A stretch of 53,191 bases of DNA from JAUUSJ01 sp051880475 (GTDB lineage: Bacteria > Bacillota > Clostridia > Lachnospirales > Lachnospiraceae). Every line of letters begins with the position of its first letter. Position 1 is the first letter of the stretch. Below are positions 1 through 7,904 of the stretch, piece by piece. The position numbers were made by a program, and so were the translations under genes. The notes beneath the pieces were generated by a model, which was not told where the DNA came from, searched no databases, and was given only the letters and a program-made list of their open reading frames with translations. The DNA lies in NCBI GenBank assembly GCA_051880475.1, contig JBJEOA010000031.1, positions 1-53,191 of the forward strand, read 5' to 3'.

Positions 1-366
1 TTGTACTTGTCAAGTCTTTTTTTCTTTTCAACTTACAAAAATTTTACACTATCTTAATGTCATATGTTGTCTATAGGTGTCATGTTTTGTCTGTAGATAG
101 CTAAATCCTCGTATACCAAAGCGGTATCGTGGGGAAACTTGTCTCATTTAGGAACTCCGAAATCTCCGAATGACCTAATTTTGCTACTGACACGTATGTT
201 CTTTCAATTCTTGCTTTTTATTCTGTGATACGATATAATAAATTTAAGTCTTAATTCTTAATTGTACTATCTATAAACTAAAGGGCATCTATACATTCAC
301 TTCACCTAATATATCTATGTATGGTCAAATTATAAACATTAGTTTACATAAACTTCATAACACAGC
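1..366. other. Gene-poor stretch, nothing recognised
   Basis: No ORF with a credible ribosome binding site, no RNA gene and no terminator stands out. Two near-copies of a short TGTCTATAG/TGTCTGTAG word occur around 67-100 but do not form a recognisable element. This stretch leads into the inverted-repeat element that starts near 367. Confidence 0.5.
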
Positions 367-691
367 AAAAAAGGAAGGAGTTCTTCTTTTTAAACGATAG
401 CAAGGCTTCCAAAGATTTTAACTGCACTAGCTTGTTTAATAAAGTCCCTGTCAAGCGACGAAGTAAATTGAGCTTGCTCAAATTTACTTCGTCATTTGAC
501 AGACTAAACAACATGAGTACGTAGAGCAATGGCTCGGAGTACGAATGTTGGTGCGATTGTGAGAACACGCAGTGTGGAACAATCGGACTTTATCTAGGAG
601 AAGCGAGTTCGCGCAAGCAGCATAAATAAGCGTGCGGTTAAAATTTGGAAACGCAGCGTGTTTAAAAAGAAGAACTCCTTCCACTTTTTTT
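367..691. repeat. MITE-like self-complementary repeat element
   Basis: The ends are 23-bp perfect inverted repeats: 373-395 begins GGAAGGAGTTCTTC and 660-682 is its exact reverse complement, each flanked outside by an A or T run. Inward, 409-427 pairs with 632-650, 430-438 with 623-631, and 441-447 with 585-591. A strong hairpin (arms 448-473 and 476-502, 2-nt loop) sits inside. The whole unit could therefore fold as one branched structure in RNA or single-stranded DNA. Short open frames on the minus strand run through it but have no ribosome binding site. The architecture suggests a non-autonomous mobile element or a structured intergenic repeat; no transposase is nearby. Copy number elsewhere is unknown. 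Confidence 0.7.
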
Positions 692-731
692 GCGTTTGTT
701 AGCGTTTATTTGCATTTATTAGCATTTATCC
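692..731. repeat. Four imperfect 10-bp tandem repeats
   Basis: Four consecutive decamers of the form GCRTTTRTTW lie between the inverted-repeat element and the 3' end of the endonuclease IV gene: gcgtttgtta, gcgtttattt, gcatttatta, gcatttatcc. Function is unknown; they may be a remnant of insertion or slippage. Confidence 0.5.
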
Positions 732-739
732 CCAAATTT

Positions 740-1645
740 TCAAAGATAATACTCCAAAATTTCCTCTCTTAGATTCTCTCTAAAAATTCCCTTCCTTAAC
801 ATCTCTATCTCAAATCGGTACGGAGGATAGGACTTCTTACTATTCTCTGGATTTTTTATATAAGGCGTCTCTAAAATTTTAGGAATATGAATAAACTTCT
901 CATCCATCACAATTTTTCTAAGAGCATCAAATCCAATACAACCAAATCCAAGATTCTCATGTCGATCCTTTTTAGCTCCTATTGAATTTTTACTATCATT
1001 AATATGAAACACTGCTATTTTTTCAATTCCTACTATACGGTCAAACTCCTCCATCACCTCGTCATAATGATGAACAATATCATACCCTGCATCATTTACA
1101 TGGCAAGTGTCAAAACATACCCGCAATTTTTCATTATATTTGACTTTATCCATAATCCGAGCAAGCTCCTCAAAATTTCTTCCGATCTCGCTTCCCTTTC
1201 CTGCCATTGTCTCCAATGCAATAAAAACATTTCCGTCTCTTGTAAGTACCTCATTCAGTCCTTCTATAATTTTAGAAATTCCAGCCTCTACTCCTGCTCC
1301 AACATGTGCCCCTGGGTGAAGAACTAATACTTTACTTCCTAATTTCTGTGTTCTCTCAAGCTCAAGTGCCAAAAATTGCACAGCAATCTCAAATGTTTCT
1401 GGCTTTACAGTATTAGCTAAATTAATGATATAGGGAGCATGTACAATAAATTCCTCTATTCCTGCTGCCTTCATTGCCGCATGTCCCTCTTCTATTCTAA
1501 GCTCCTCAATTTTTTTCCTTCTTGTATTTTGTGGAGCTCCTGTATATATCATAAACGTATTCGCACCATAAGATACTGCCTCCTCCACAGAACCTAAAAA
1601 CATTTTTTTGCCACTCATCCCAACATGAGACCCAATTTTTAACAT
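740..1645 (-). CDS. nfo: Endonuclease IV (AP endonuclease)
   Basis: Zinc-dependent apurinic/apyrimidinic endonuclease of base-excision repair; it cuts 5' of abasic sites in the cytoplasm. The 301-aa product has the family's usual length and TIM-barrel pattern. All nine zinc ligands of the E. coli enzyme can be placed: His69, His110, Glu145, Asp179, His182, His214, Asp227, His229 and Glu259, within motifs such as LHPGAHVG, FDTCHVNDAG and KDRHENLGFG. A GAAAGGA ribosome binding site precedes the ATG. It is the last minus-strand gene before the repeat-rich left edge. The family assignment is secure. Confidence 0.95.
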   Translation of the reverse strand: MLKIGSHVGMSGKKMFLGSVEEAVSYGANTFMIYTGAPQNTRRKKIEELRIEEGHAAMKAAGIEEFIVHAPYIINLANTVKPETFEIAVQFLALELERTQKLGSKVLVLHPGAHVGAGVEAGISKIIEGLNEVLTRDGNVFIALETMAGKGSEIGRNFEELARIMDKVKYNEKLRVCFDTCHVNDAGYDIVHHYDEVMEEFDRIVGIEKIAVFHINDSKNSIGAKKDRHENLGFGCIGFDALRKIVMDEKFIHIPKILETPYIKNPENSKKSYPPYRFEIEMLRKGIFRENLREEILEYYL

Positions 1646-1681
1646 CTGTTTATCCTTTCTTCTTTCCTTTTTTCTTACTAT

Positions 1682-2011
1682 TTATACTGGTAACTGCTGC
1701 ATAATCTCATTTAACTTTTGATTTATCTCATATAAAATTTCACTAAGCTCTCCGCTAAAGTTTAAAACTAATATAACAAAGATTAAAATCCACACTAACA
1801 TGATAATAAGCTTTGCCCTCATAAAATTCCTCTTACTTGCCTTCCCAGAAGCAAAAGCCCACAAAAACATCATAATAAAATTAAGACATGGTATACTCAA
1901 AATAATTAATGTCAAAATCCAATCAAAAACACCAACCTCCTCATTTCGATAAGGTTGATAGGATGGCTGCTTATAAGAAGTAATATCGTCCGTATATTCT
2001 TGATTTCTCAT
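1682..2011 (-). CDS. Small membrane protein of unknown function
   Basis: A 109-aa protein not recognised by name. The first 27 residues are polar and Tyr/Gln/Pro-rich (YKQPSYQPYR). Two hydrophobic segments follow at about 28-52 and 67-85, separated by a short basic loop (SGKASKRNFMRAK), and the C-terminal tail is amphipathic with NQKLNEIMQQL. This fits an integral membrane protein with two spans and both ends in the cytoplasm. It lies 36 bp upstream of nfo in the same direction, so co-transcription is possible. A GAAAGGGG site precedes the ATG. Confidence 0.75.
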   Translation of the reverse strand: MRNQEYTDDITSYKQPSYQPYRNEEVGVFDWILTLIILSIPCLNFIMMFLWAFASGKASKRNFMRAKLIIMLVWILIFVILVLNFSGELSEILYEINQKLNEIMQQLPV

Positions 2012-2155
2012 CGTTTATCCCCTTTCTTCTTTATGTACATTCTATTTTTATAATGTCAGAGGCAAAAGATATTTTCCCCTCATATCATTTTTATATTAAC
2101 ATAAAGACTTTTTGTCTACAATCATCCTTTTTTCATAAGTTTTCCCTCAGTTTTC

Positions 2156-2611
2156 TTATCTTCCCTTCCATATTTGAAATAATATATTATCCATATGATA
2201 AGTCATAGGCTCTTGATAGGGAAAGTACAAATACATTCGATAAAAATATAATATAAAAAGTGCAATCACTACAGCTACCGTATAACTATAATATAAATAC
2301 TTTCTTTTTAACCCTATATATCGACAATATAAACTGAACACTCCGACAAATATGACAAAAGGCCATAAAGGCTGCATCCTAAGACTTTCCCCTATATGGC
2401 CGTGAAAGAAAAGAATTACTGCTCTTGTCATGCCACATGCCGGGCATGGAAATCCCGTTAAAATACGCAAACTACATAAACCATGAAACTTATACTGAAC
2501 AACTGCTAATAATAAGCAAATCAAGACAATACTGCGCCATTGTTTCCTAAAAAGCTCTATATCTCTTTTTAATTGCTCCGTATTTATTCTTTTCCTTTTT
2601 ATTTGATTCAT
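2156..2611 (-). CDS. DUF2752 membrane protein
   Basis: A 151-aa protein with the DUF2752 signature: a GFPCPACGMTRA motif at about residues 54-65, right after a first hydrophobic segment, followed by HGHIGESLRMQPLWP and two more membrane spans. The C-x-x-C-G-x-T-R core is the family's only invariant feature and its function is not known. The N-terminus is basic (KRKRINTEQLKRD), consistent with a cytoplasmic start before the first span. It lies downstream of pfp with a perfect inverted repeat in between. Confidence 0.85.
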   Translation of the reverse strand: MNQIKRKRINTEQLKRDIELFRKQWRSIVLICLLLAVVQYKFHGLCSLRILTGFPCPACGMTRAVILFFHGHIGESLRMQPLWPFVIFVGVFSLYCRYIGLKRKYLYYSYTVAVVIALFILYFYRMYLYFPYQEPMTYHMDNILFQIWKGR

Positions 2612-2628
2612 TTTTTCTTCTTTCTCTC

Positions 2629-2684
2629 TTGTGAATTTTCCTCTCCATCTCTCGAAAAAAGACAGAGCAAGACAAAATTCACAA
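2629..2684. repeat. 11-bp inverted repeat downstream of pfp
   Basis: TTGTGAATTTT at 2629-2639 is the exact complement of AAAATTCACAA at 2674-2684, with about 34 nt between. It lies just past the phosphofructokinase stop codon, so it may act as its 3' hairpin, but no clean T-run follows on the minus strand. Confidence 0.4.
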
Positions 2685-2695
2685 AATAATTTCTC

Positions 2696-3913
2696 CTATC
2701 TATATAAGAAAACAGGAAGTCCATCTTCTCCAAAAGAAGGAGTCACATTTCCCTCAATAAGTGGACGCGCATACTGGATAAATGCCTCCTTAATATCAGA
2801 TCCATCTTCACTAATCCATTCTCTTGGTACTGTTTTTTCCTTATTACAAATTTCATTGACATCTTCCAAAGATAATTCCATCTCATAAGGAGCGTCTTTT
2901 ACTCGCTGGTAAGCGACCATCTTTCCAGTTTCTCCTAAAAGAGCTGCCTGTACTCCAAATCTTCCAGCCTTGATAGCTTCTTCCTGGTCAGTTCTTGACA
3001 TCATGCCGACAGAACATCTTTGACTTACATTTAATTCTACAGAGCGAGCTTTCACTCCAAGTCTATCCTTTACAAGATTTTCCAAATATTTTCCACACCC
3101 TGCGAGCATTTTATGTCCAAAACTATCTAATTTCACCTGATTATCATACTCACATAAAAATACACCATCTTTATCGTGGATTCCTTCTGACACACATACC
3201 GTTACAGTCGGATGTTTCTCCATACATTCTTGCACTTTTTCTAAAAATTGTTCCACATCAAAATCTACCTCTGGAAGATAAATTAAAAATGGATTATCTC
3301 CCTCAAATTTTCTAGCAAGAACACTCGCCGCAGTAAGCCAACCTGCATGTCTTCCCATAATCTCTACAATCGTTACAGATTTCGCCTCGTATACATTGGC
3401 ATCTGTCGCAATCTCTCGAACTGTCGTCGCAACATATCTAGCAGCACTGCCAAACCCAGGCGTATGGTCCGTGAGTACTAAATCATTATCGATTGTCTTT
3501 GGCTCACCGATAAATTTAATATCACTCTTTATCTGCTCTGCATATCTAGATAATTTACTTACTGTATCCATAGAATCATTTCCGCCTATATAAAAGAAAT
3601 ATCCAATATTATACTTCTCAAATTTTTTAAATAATTCTGGATATACAGGATCCGTCAAATCCTGTGGCAGTTTATATCGACAAGAGCCAAGATAGGCAGA
3701 TGGTGTTACCTTTAAAAGCTCTCTCTCCTCTTTTGTGAGATCCAATCCCATATCCATGATTTTATCTTGTAAAAATCCCTGGATTCCATTAATCATTCCA
3801 TATACATGACCTACTTTTTCTTTTTGGTTTAATCCTTCTTCTACAACACCGTATAAGCTGCTGTTAATGACAGCAGTCGGTCCTCCTGATTGCCCTACTA
3901 TAATATTTTTCAT
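2696..3913 (-). CDS. pfp: Pyrophosphate-dependent 6-phosphofructokinase
   Basis: Phosphorylates fructose 6-phosphate reversibly with pyrophosphate (diphosphate), an ATP-saving glycolytic variant common in anaerobes. The 405-aa protein opens with GQSGGPTAVINSS. It has GGNDSMDT at about 110-117, where the Asp typical of PPi-using enzymes replaces the Gly of ATP-PFKs, and PKTIDNDL at 138-145 with the catalytic Asp. The GRHAGWL substrate-binding motif lies near 188. An AGGAGG site 5 nt before the ATG fixes the start. The gene follows a membrane Ser/Thr kinase by only 31 bp with no visible terminator between them, so it may be read from the signalling locus. Confidence 0.93.
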   Translation of the reverse strand: MKNIIVGQSGGPTAVINSSLYGVVEEGLNQKEKVGHVYGMINGIQGFLQDKIMDMGLDLTKEERELLKVTPSAYLGSCRYKLPQDLTDPVYPELFKKFEKYNIGYFFYIGGNDSMDTVSKLSRYAEQIKSDIKFIGEPKTIDNDLVLTDHTPGFGSAARYVATTVREIATDANVYEAKSVTIVEIMGRHAGWLTAASVLARKFEGDNPFLIYLPEVDFDVEQFLEKVQECMEKHPTVTVCVSEGIHDKDGVFLCEYDNQVKLDSFGHKMLAGCGKYLENLVKDRLGVKARSVELNVSQRCSVGMMSRTDQEEAIKAGRFGVQAALLGETGKMVAYQRVKDAPYEMELSLEDVNEICNKEKTVPREWISEDGSDIKEAFIQYARPLIEGNVTPSFGEDGLPVFLYR

Positions 3914-3944
3914 TGAAGCCTCCTAAAATTCTTATATTATTTTT

Positions 3945-6227
3945 TTATTCTTCAAAATAACTCTCATCTACCCATATGGCAGGTCGAACACCACAGTCAT
4001 TGCTCATAACCGTATAACTATTCTCTGCCAATGAGCCATTTGCCCTCACAACCTGCACCGTATTTTCTCTCGTTCCAGGTGTTCTAAGCCACCATCTTCC
4101 CGCACTCTCATCTCCTGTCTGTGCTCCTCTTCTCACTGCATACACCGTTTGTTTTGATATACGCTCACTATCATTCGTAAAATACAAATTCCTATCTGTC
4201 ACATCTTCTGTGGACAATAAAAATACTTTATCTTTTGTCTCCACCCCACTTGTCTCTATTGTACTTTCTATAATAGCCTTTTTCTCTTCTTCTGTAAATG
4301 CTGCATGATAAAAATAATCATTTAGCCACTCGCGGATAAAAGAATTTTCCCAGTCAGATATGACCTCATTTTTCGGTGAGAAAATAATCGCATCTAAAAT
4401 GCGGTCCGTTATTAGTAATACTTTACCATCTTTTTTCTCCAAAACTCTCCACCTAATATCATCAAAAACATAATAGTATTTTCCGGCTTTTCTATATCTT
4501 TTTCCATTTACTGTGGCAAACCGTCTCTCATCATATTCGGCATTTTTAATTTCTTTTGTAATGGCACTACCCGTAATTTCACTCTGAGGATAGGTACCAA
4601 ACTTGACATATGTCTCATTCTTTGTGCGGCAAAGTAAGAAAATAATTCCTGCACAGATAAAAAGAGAAAAAAATCCAAACGCTAATAATATTTTTCTCTT
4701 TTTAGAAATATTTTTATCTACATCTTCTTGCTCATATGGATTATACCATAAATCCTTATTCCCTTCCTTGACCGATTCTAAAGTCCGGTAATGTATCTCT
4801 CTTTTTGGTGTCTCCACAACTTTTGTCTGTGCTTGTTTTAAAACCTTCCGTTGTTTTTGTACACTATCTGCCTCTTTTTTCTTTCTATCTTCTTGTTCTC
4901 TCAGTTTTTGTTGTCTTCTTTTTTCCTCTTCTTGTTTTTCGTACTCTCTCTTTAAAAATTCTTGCTCCTCTCTCCTTCTTTGTTCTTCTCTTTCAAGCTC
5001 TTTTTTTTGCTTATATTGCTGCTGCTGTCTATATTCTTGTTGAAGTTTTTCTCTCTCTATTTCTTGCCGTAGAAATTTTTCTTGCTCTTTCTTTCTCTCA
5101 TACTCAAACCGTCTTCTTTGGTCTTTTAAAAATTGCTCCCTATTCGCTTCTAATTTTCCCGTATATTTTGTCTGTTCTCCCACACCTTCCTTAAAAGCAG
5201 CGATATTCGTTGGCTGCCTCCAATTTTTGCTCTGATAAAGTGCCCTTCCAAAACTTGCAATATCTTGATATCTCTTGTCTTGTTCTACTTCCATTCCTTT
5301 TTGAATCACATCAGAAACCAAGTCAGATACATGGATATTTTCGTCCGTTTTTGCAAGTTCTTTTAAAGTTGGCATATGATCTTCGTTCGCTCTATCTACA
5401 GAGCGTCGAGGAATCACAGCACTCATTAGTTCATACATAGTTGCACATAAGGCGTAAATATCCGTCCAAGCACCCTGTCTTCCCTTCGACTGATACTGCT
5501 CAATCGGAGCGTAGCCATGTTTTAATAAAATAGTCAAACTCTTTGTCTCATCTCCGGTTGACATTCTTGCCGCCCCAAAATCAATTAAAGTAATCTTACC
5601 CGTTCGATCTAAAATAAGATTTTCCGGGCTAATATCTCTATGTATCATTCCCTTTTCATGTATTTTTTCTAATGCACATAATACAGGCCTCATCATTTTT
5701 AAAACCTGCTTTTCGCTAAGCGGTTTTTTCCTCTTATTTAAATAAGATTTAAGCGAGATTCCATTCACATATTCCATCGCAAGATAAGCTGTCCCATTTT
5801 CTCGAAAATAATTTTCTACTCTTACAATACCTTTTAAATTTTGGAAGAAAAGTAAATTTTTTGCTTCTTTCTCAAAATTTTGCAATCCAATTTCGTAAAA
5901 TTTTCTTTTCTGACTTCCACTTACAGTAATCGCACTTCCACTTGAACGGTAGACATCTCTTTGGGCAATTTCAGCAGGAAAATATTCCTTTATCGCAAGA
6001 GTCTCCCCTGTTTTTAAATTTTTTGCCAAATAAGTAATTCCAAATCCTCCCGTCCCTAGAACTTTTCCAAGAAGATAATGTTCTCCTACCATACTTCCAG
6101 GTTTTAGACATCTCGCCTGATGCCTTTTTTCACTCTCCATTTTATGATATCCACAAATTGGACAAGCTTGATTTGGATTTTCAATCTCATTCATACAGCC
6201 AAAACATATTTTATCTCTTCTCACCAT
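3945..6227 (-). CDS. Membrane Ser/Thr protein kinase with DUF6273 ectodomain
   Basis: A 760-aa kinase. Order: zinc ribbon (Cys8, 11, 22, 25), Hanks-type kinase domain at about 47-310, Glu/Arg/Gln-rich coiled coil at about 365-475, one transmembrane span near 528-550, and a C-terminal extracellular domain of the DUF6273 type ending NDCGVRPAIWVDES. The kinase core is intact: GTGGFGITY glycine loop, AIKEYF lysine, HRDISPEN catalytic loop and LIDFGAA metal-binding motif. It probably senses something outside through DUF6273 and phosphorylates cytoplasmic partners such as the FHA proteins encoded upstream. Its ATG follows the FHA gene's stop by 2 nt, so translation is probably coupled. It is the last gene of the signalling locus, followed by pfp. 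The DUF6273 call is by pattern memory. Confidence 0.9.
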   Translation of the reverse strand: MVRRDKICFGCMNEIENPNQACPICGYHKMESEKRHQARCLKPGSMVGEHYLLGKVLGTGGFGITYLAKNLKTGETLAIKEYFPAEIAQRDVYRSSGSAITVSGSQKRKFYEIGLQNFEKEAKNLLFFQNLKGIVRVENYFRENGTAYLAMEYVNGISLKSYLNKRKKPLSEKQVLKMMRPVLCALEKIHEKGMIHRDISPENLILDRTGKITLIDFGAARMSTGDETKSLTILLKHGYAPIEQYQSKGRQGAWTDIYALCATMYELMSAVIPRRSVDRANEDHMPTLKELAKTDENIHVSDLVSDVIQKGMEVEQDKRYQDIASFGRALYQSKNWRQPTNIAAFKEGVGEQTKYTGKLEANREQFLKDQRRRFEYERKKEQEKFLRQEIEREKLQQEYRQQQQYKQKKELEREEQRRREEQEFLKREYEKQEEEKRRQQKLREQEDRKKKEADSVQKQRKVLKQAQTKVVETPKREIHYRTLESVKEGNKDLWYNPYEQEDVDKNISKKRKILLAFGFFSLFICAGIIFLLCRTKNETYVKFGTYPQSEITGSAITKEIKNAEYDERRFATVNGKRYRKAGKYYYVFDDIRWRVLEKKDGKVLLITDRILDAIIFSPKNEVISDWENSFIREWLNDYFYHAAFTEEEKKAIIESTIETSGVETKDKVFLLSTEDVTDRNLYFTNDSERISKQTVYAVRRGAQTGDESAGRWWLRTPGTRENTVQVVRANGSLAENSYTVMSNDCGVRPAIWVDESYFEE

Positions 6228-6229
6228 TT

Positions 6230-6844
6230 TTATTCTTCATCCCAATCTTCCCATGAAAATTTTGGCCCACAAAATGGCACAAAGGCCAGTTCGCTATTTC
6301 CAACCGCAAGAATATCATATGGCTTTAATCTCTCACTGACCAAAACAATCTCGTCATTTAAATAAACTAGCTCTCTAGATTCTCCTGGCTGTGCGATAAA
6401 ACTTTTTGTTCGTGGCTCATACAAAACTATCGCATGTTTTTTTCTAGAGACTGACTGATCGTTTTTTAATACAACATCCATATTGGCACCTCGACCGATA
6501 AAATTTCGTCCAAGCTTTAGTGGAAAACTTGTCCCCTCATCTTCCCCTTTTATACATACAAGCCAGCCAACAACGGGTTCTATCTTCATCTTCATAGAAT
6601 AAAATCCCACGGTACGATTTTCGTCCGTCTCAAATGATGTCCCTGCCCCATAATTTTTTCTTTTAGAATTTACATGTACCTTTTCATACTGCGCATTCAT
6701 CGCTTTTGCTCTTGTATTAATATTATTAGGATTTCCTATATCAAACCCAGTCATCCTTCCTGTTCTCTCTTGCATACATTGTGGACAGGTCTTATTTTTA
6801 TTGGCATCATAAAAATGTCCTTTTTCACATTTTCTTATATCCAT
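6230..6844 (-). CDS. Zinc-ribbon FHA-domain protein
   Basis: A 204-aa cytoplasmic phosphothreonine-binding adaptor. The N-terminus carries CEKGHFYD...CPQC, a compact Cys/His zinc motif also found in the FHA protein encoded at 9533. The FHA domain covers about 95-195 with GRNFIGRG and SVSRKKHAIV, the phosphopeptide-contact Arg, Ser and His. The start is placed at the internal ATG at 6844 because GGGAGGTAATAAGG lies directly before it; the longer open frame to 6898 has no such site. Only 5 bp separate it from the PP2C stop upstream, and the kinase follows downstream, so kinase, phosphatase and phospho-reader are co-expressed. Confidence 0.88.
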   Translation of the reverse strand: MDIRKCEKGHFYDANKNKTCPQCMQERTGRMTGFDIGNPNNINTRAKAMNAQYEKVHVNSKRKNYGAGTSFETDENRTVGFYSMKMKIEPVVGWLVCIKGEDEGTSFPLKLGRNFIGRGANMDVVLKNDQSVSRKKHAIVLYEPRTKSFIAQPGESRELVYLNDEIVLVSERLKPYDILAVGNSELAFVPFCGPKFSWEDWDEE

Positions 6845-6849
6845 CCTTA

Positions 6850-7836
6850 TTACCTCCCATCTTGTTCTCCCTGATATTTTACTAAAAGAATAGAACAATT
6901 GTCTAGTGGTTTCTTCCCATATTTTAGAACAGTTTCTGTTAATATTGTAGCTAACTGCTCAAACTTTTCACTTCCAAGCTCTAAAATATCTTGAATCTCT
7001 CTATCGGAGAAAGATTTATAAAGCCCATCACTACATAATAAAACCATATCTCCCTTTTGTAAAGAGAATGGATTTTGATTAATATCAATCAGCTTTATAT
7101 TTCCCATGCCAAGATAGCTAATTAAGGCTTCTCCTCTCTTTATTTCTTCTTCATATTCCTCTATTGAAATTGCCTTTTCCCGCAAAGACTGGTCTAAAAC
7201 TAGCTTATAATTATGCTCCCTTGTAATAGATACCATCTTTTTATTTCGAATCAAATAGATTTTGCTATCTCCCACTGACATATAGTATAATTTATTTTTG
7301 TAAATATAAACTGCTACAACTGTTGTTCCGCCTTGGATTGGCTTTCCCGTCTCGTCTTCTAAATCAGCAACTGCCAAATCCATTTTTTTCGCAGCTTGAT
7401 AGAGAAACAGTGGAATATTGGAAATCGGATACGGTGCATTGTCAAACTGCTCCATCAATATTTTTATCGCCAGCTGACTTGCTAACTCCCCTCCTGACAT
7501 TCCTCCCATTCCATCACAGACAGCTCCTAAAAATTCATCTTCTCTTAGACGATACTCCAAACTATCTTGTTGATAATCTCTAGAACCTATAATAGAAGAA
7601 AAACAAATATTTAATTCCTTTTCTTGTCTCTCTTTTTCATCTTCTGGAAAGATTTTTACTGTCACAATATCTTTCTCTTCTAGCTGTTCACAAGAAAAAT
7701 CTGTACTATTTGGTGACATGAAAGAGGCATCCATCATTTCCTTGGATTTTATTTCTTGGGAAAAACTAATATTTTGTTCTTCTCCCTCGTAATAAAATTC
7801 TTCTTGTTTTTTCTTTTTTCGAAATCCAAAAAGCAA
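6850..7836 (-). CDS. PP2C-family protein phosphatase
   Basis: Metal-dependent Ser/Thr phosphatase expected to reverse the action of the locus kinases. The 328-aa form starts at a TTG (7834-7836) preceded by GGGAGGTG at ideal distance; the open frame continues to 7890 without a ribosome binding site. The N-terminus is basic (FGFRKKKKQEEF) and is followed by about 70 acidic residues before the catalytic domain. Metal-binding motifs are intact: CDGMGGMSGGE, YMSVGDSKIYLIR and LLCSDGLY, with a DNCS motif near the end. It differs from the PP2C at 10447 by its long N-terminal extension, so the two may have different partners. Confidence 0.88.
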   Translation of the reverse strand: MLFGFRKKKKQEEFYYEGEEQNISFSQEIKSKEMMDASFMSPNSTDFSCEQLEEKDIVTVKIFPEDEKERQEKELNICFSSIIGSRDYQQDSLEYRLREDEFLGAVCDGMGGMSGGELASQLAIKILMEQFDNAPYPISNIPLFLYQAAKKMDLAVADLEDETGKPIQGGTTVVAVYIYKNKLYYMSVGDSKIYLIRNKKMVSITREHNYKLVLDQSLREKAISIEEYEEEIKRGEALISYLGMGNIKLIDINQNPFSLQKGDMVLLCSDGLYKSFSDREIQDILELGSEKFEQLATILTETVLKYGKKPLDNCSILLVKYQGEQDGR

Positions 7837-7904
7837 ATTTTTCACCTCCCTTTCTGAGTAAATGACTCCTCGTCTTTTTCTAAGGAGCAATATGAAATCC
7901 TCAT

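Noticed and set aside
344..684. Two short minus-strand ORFs (74 and 66 aa) in the inverted-repeat element
   Set aside because: They have no ribosome binding site and follow the inverted repeats exactly; the element explains the open frames.
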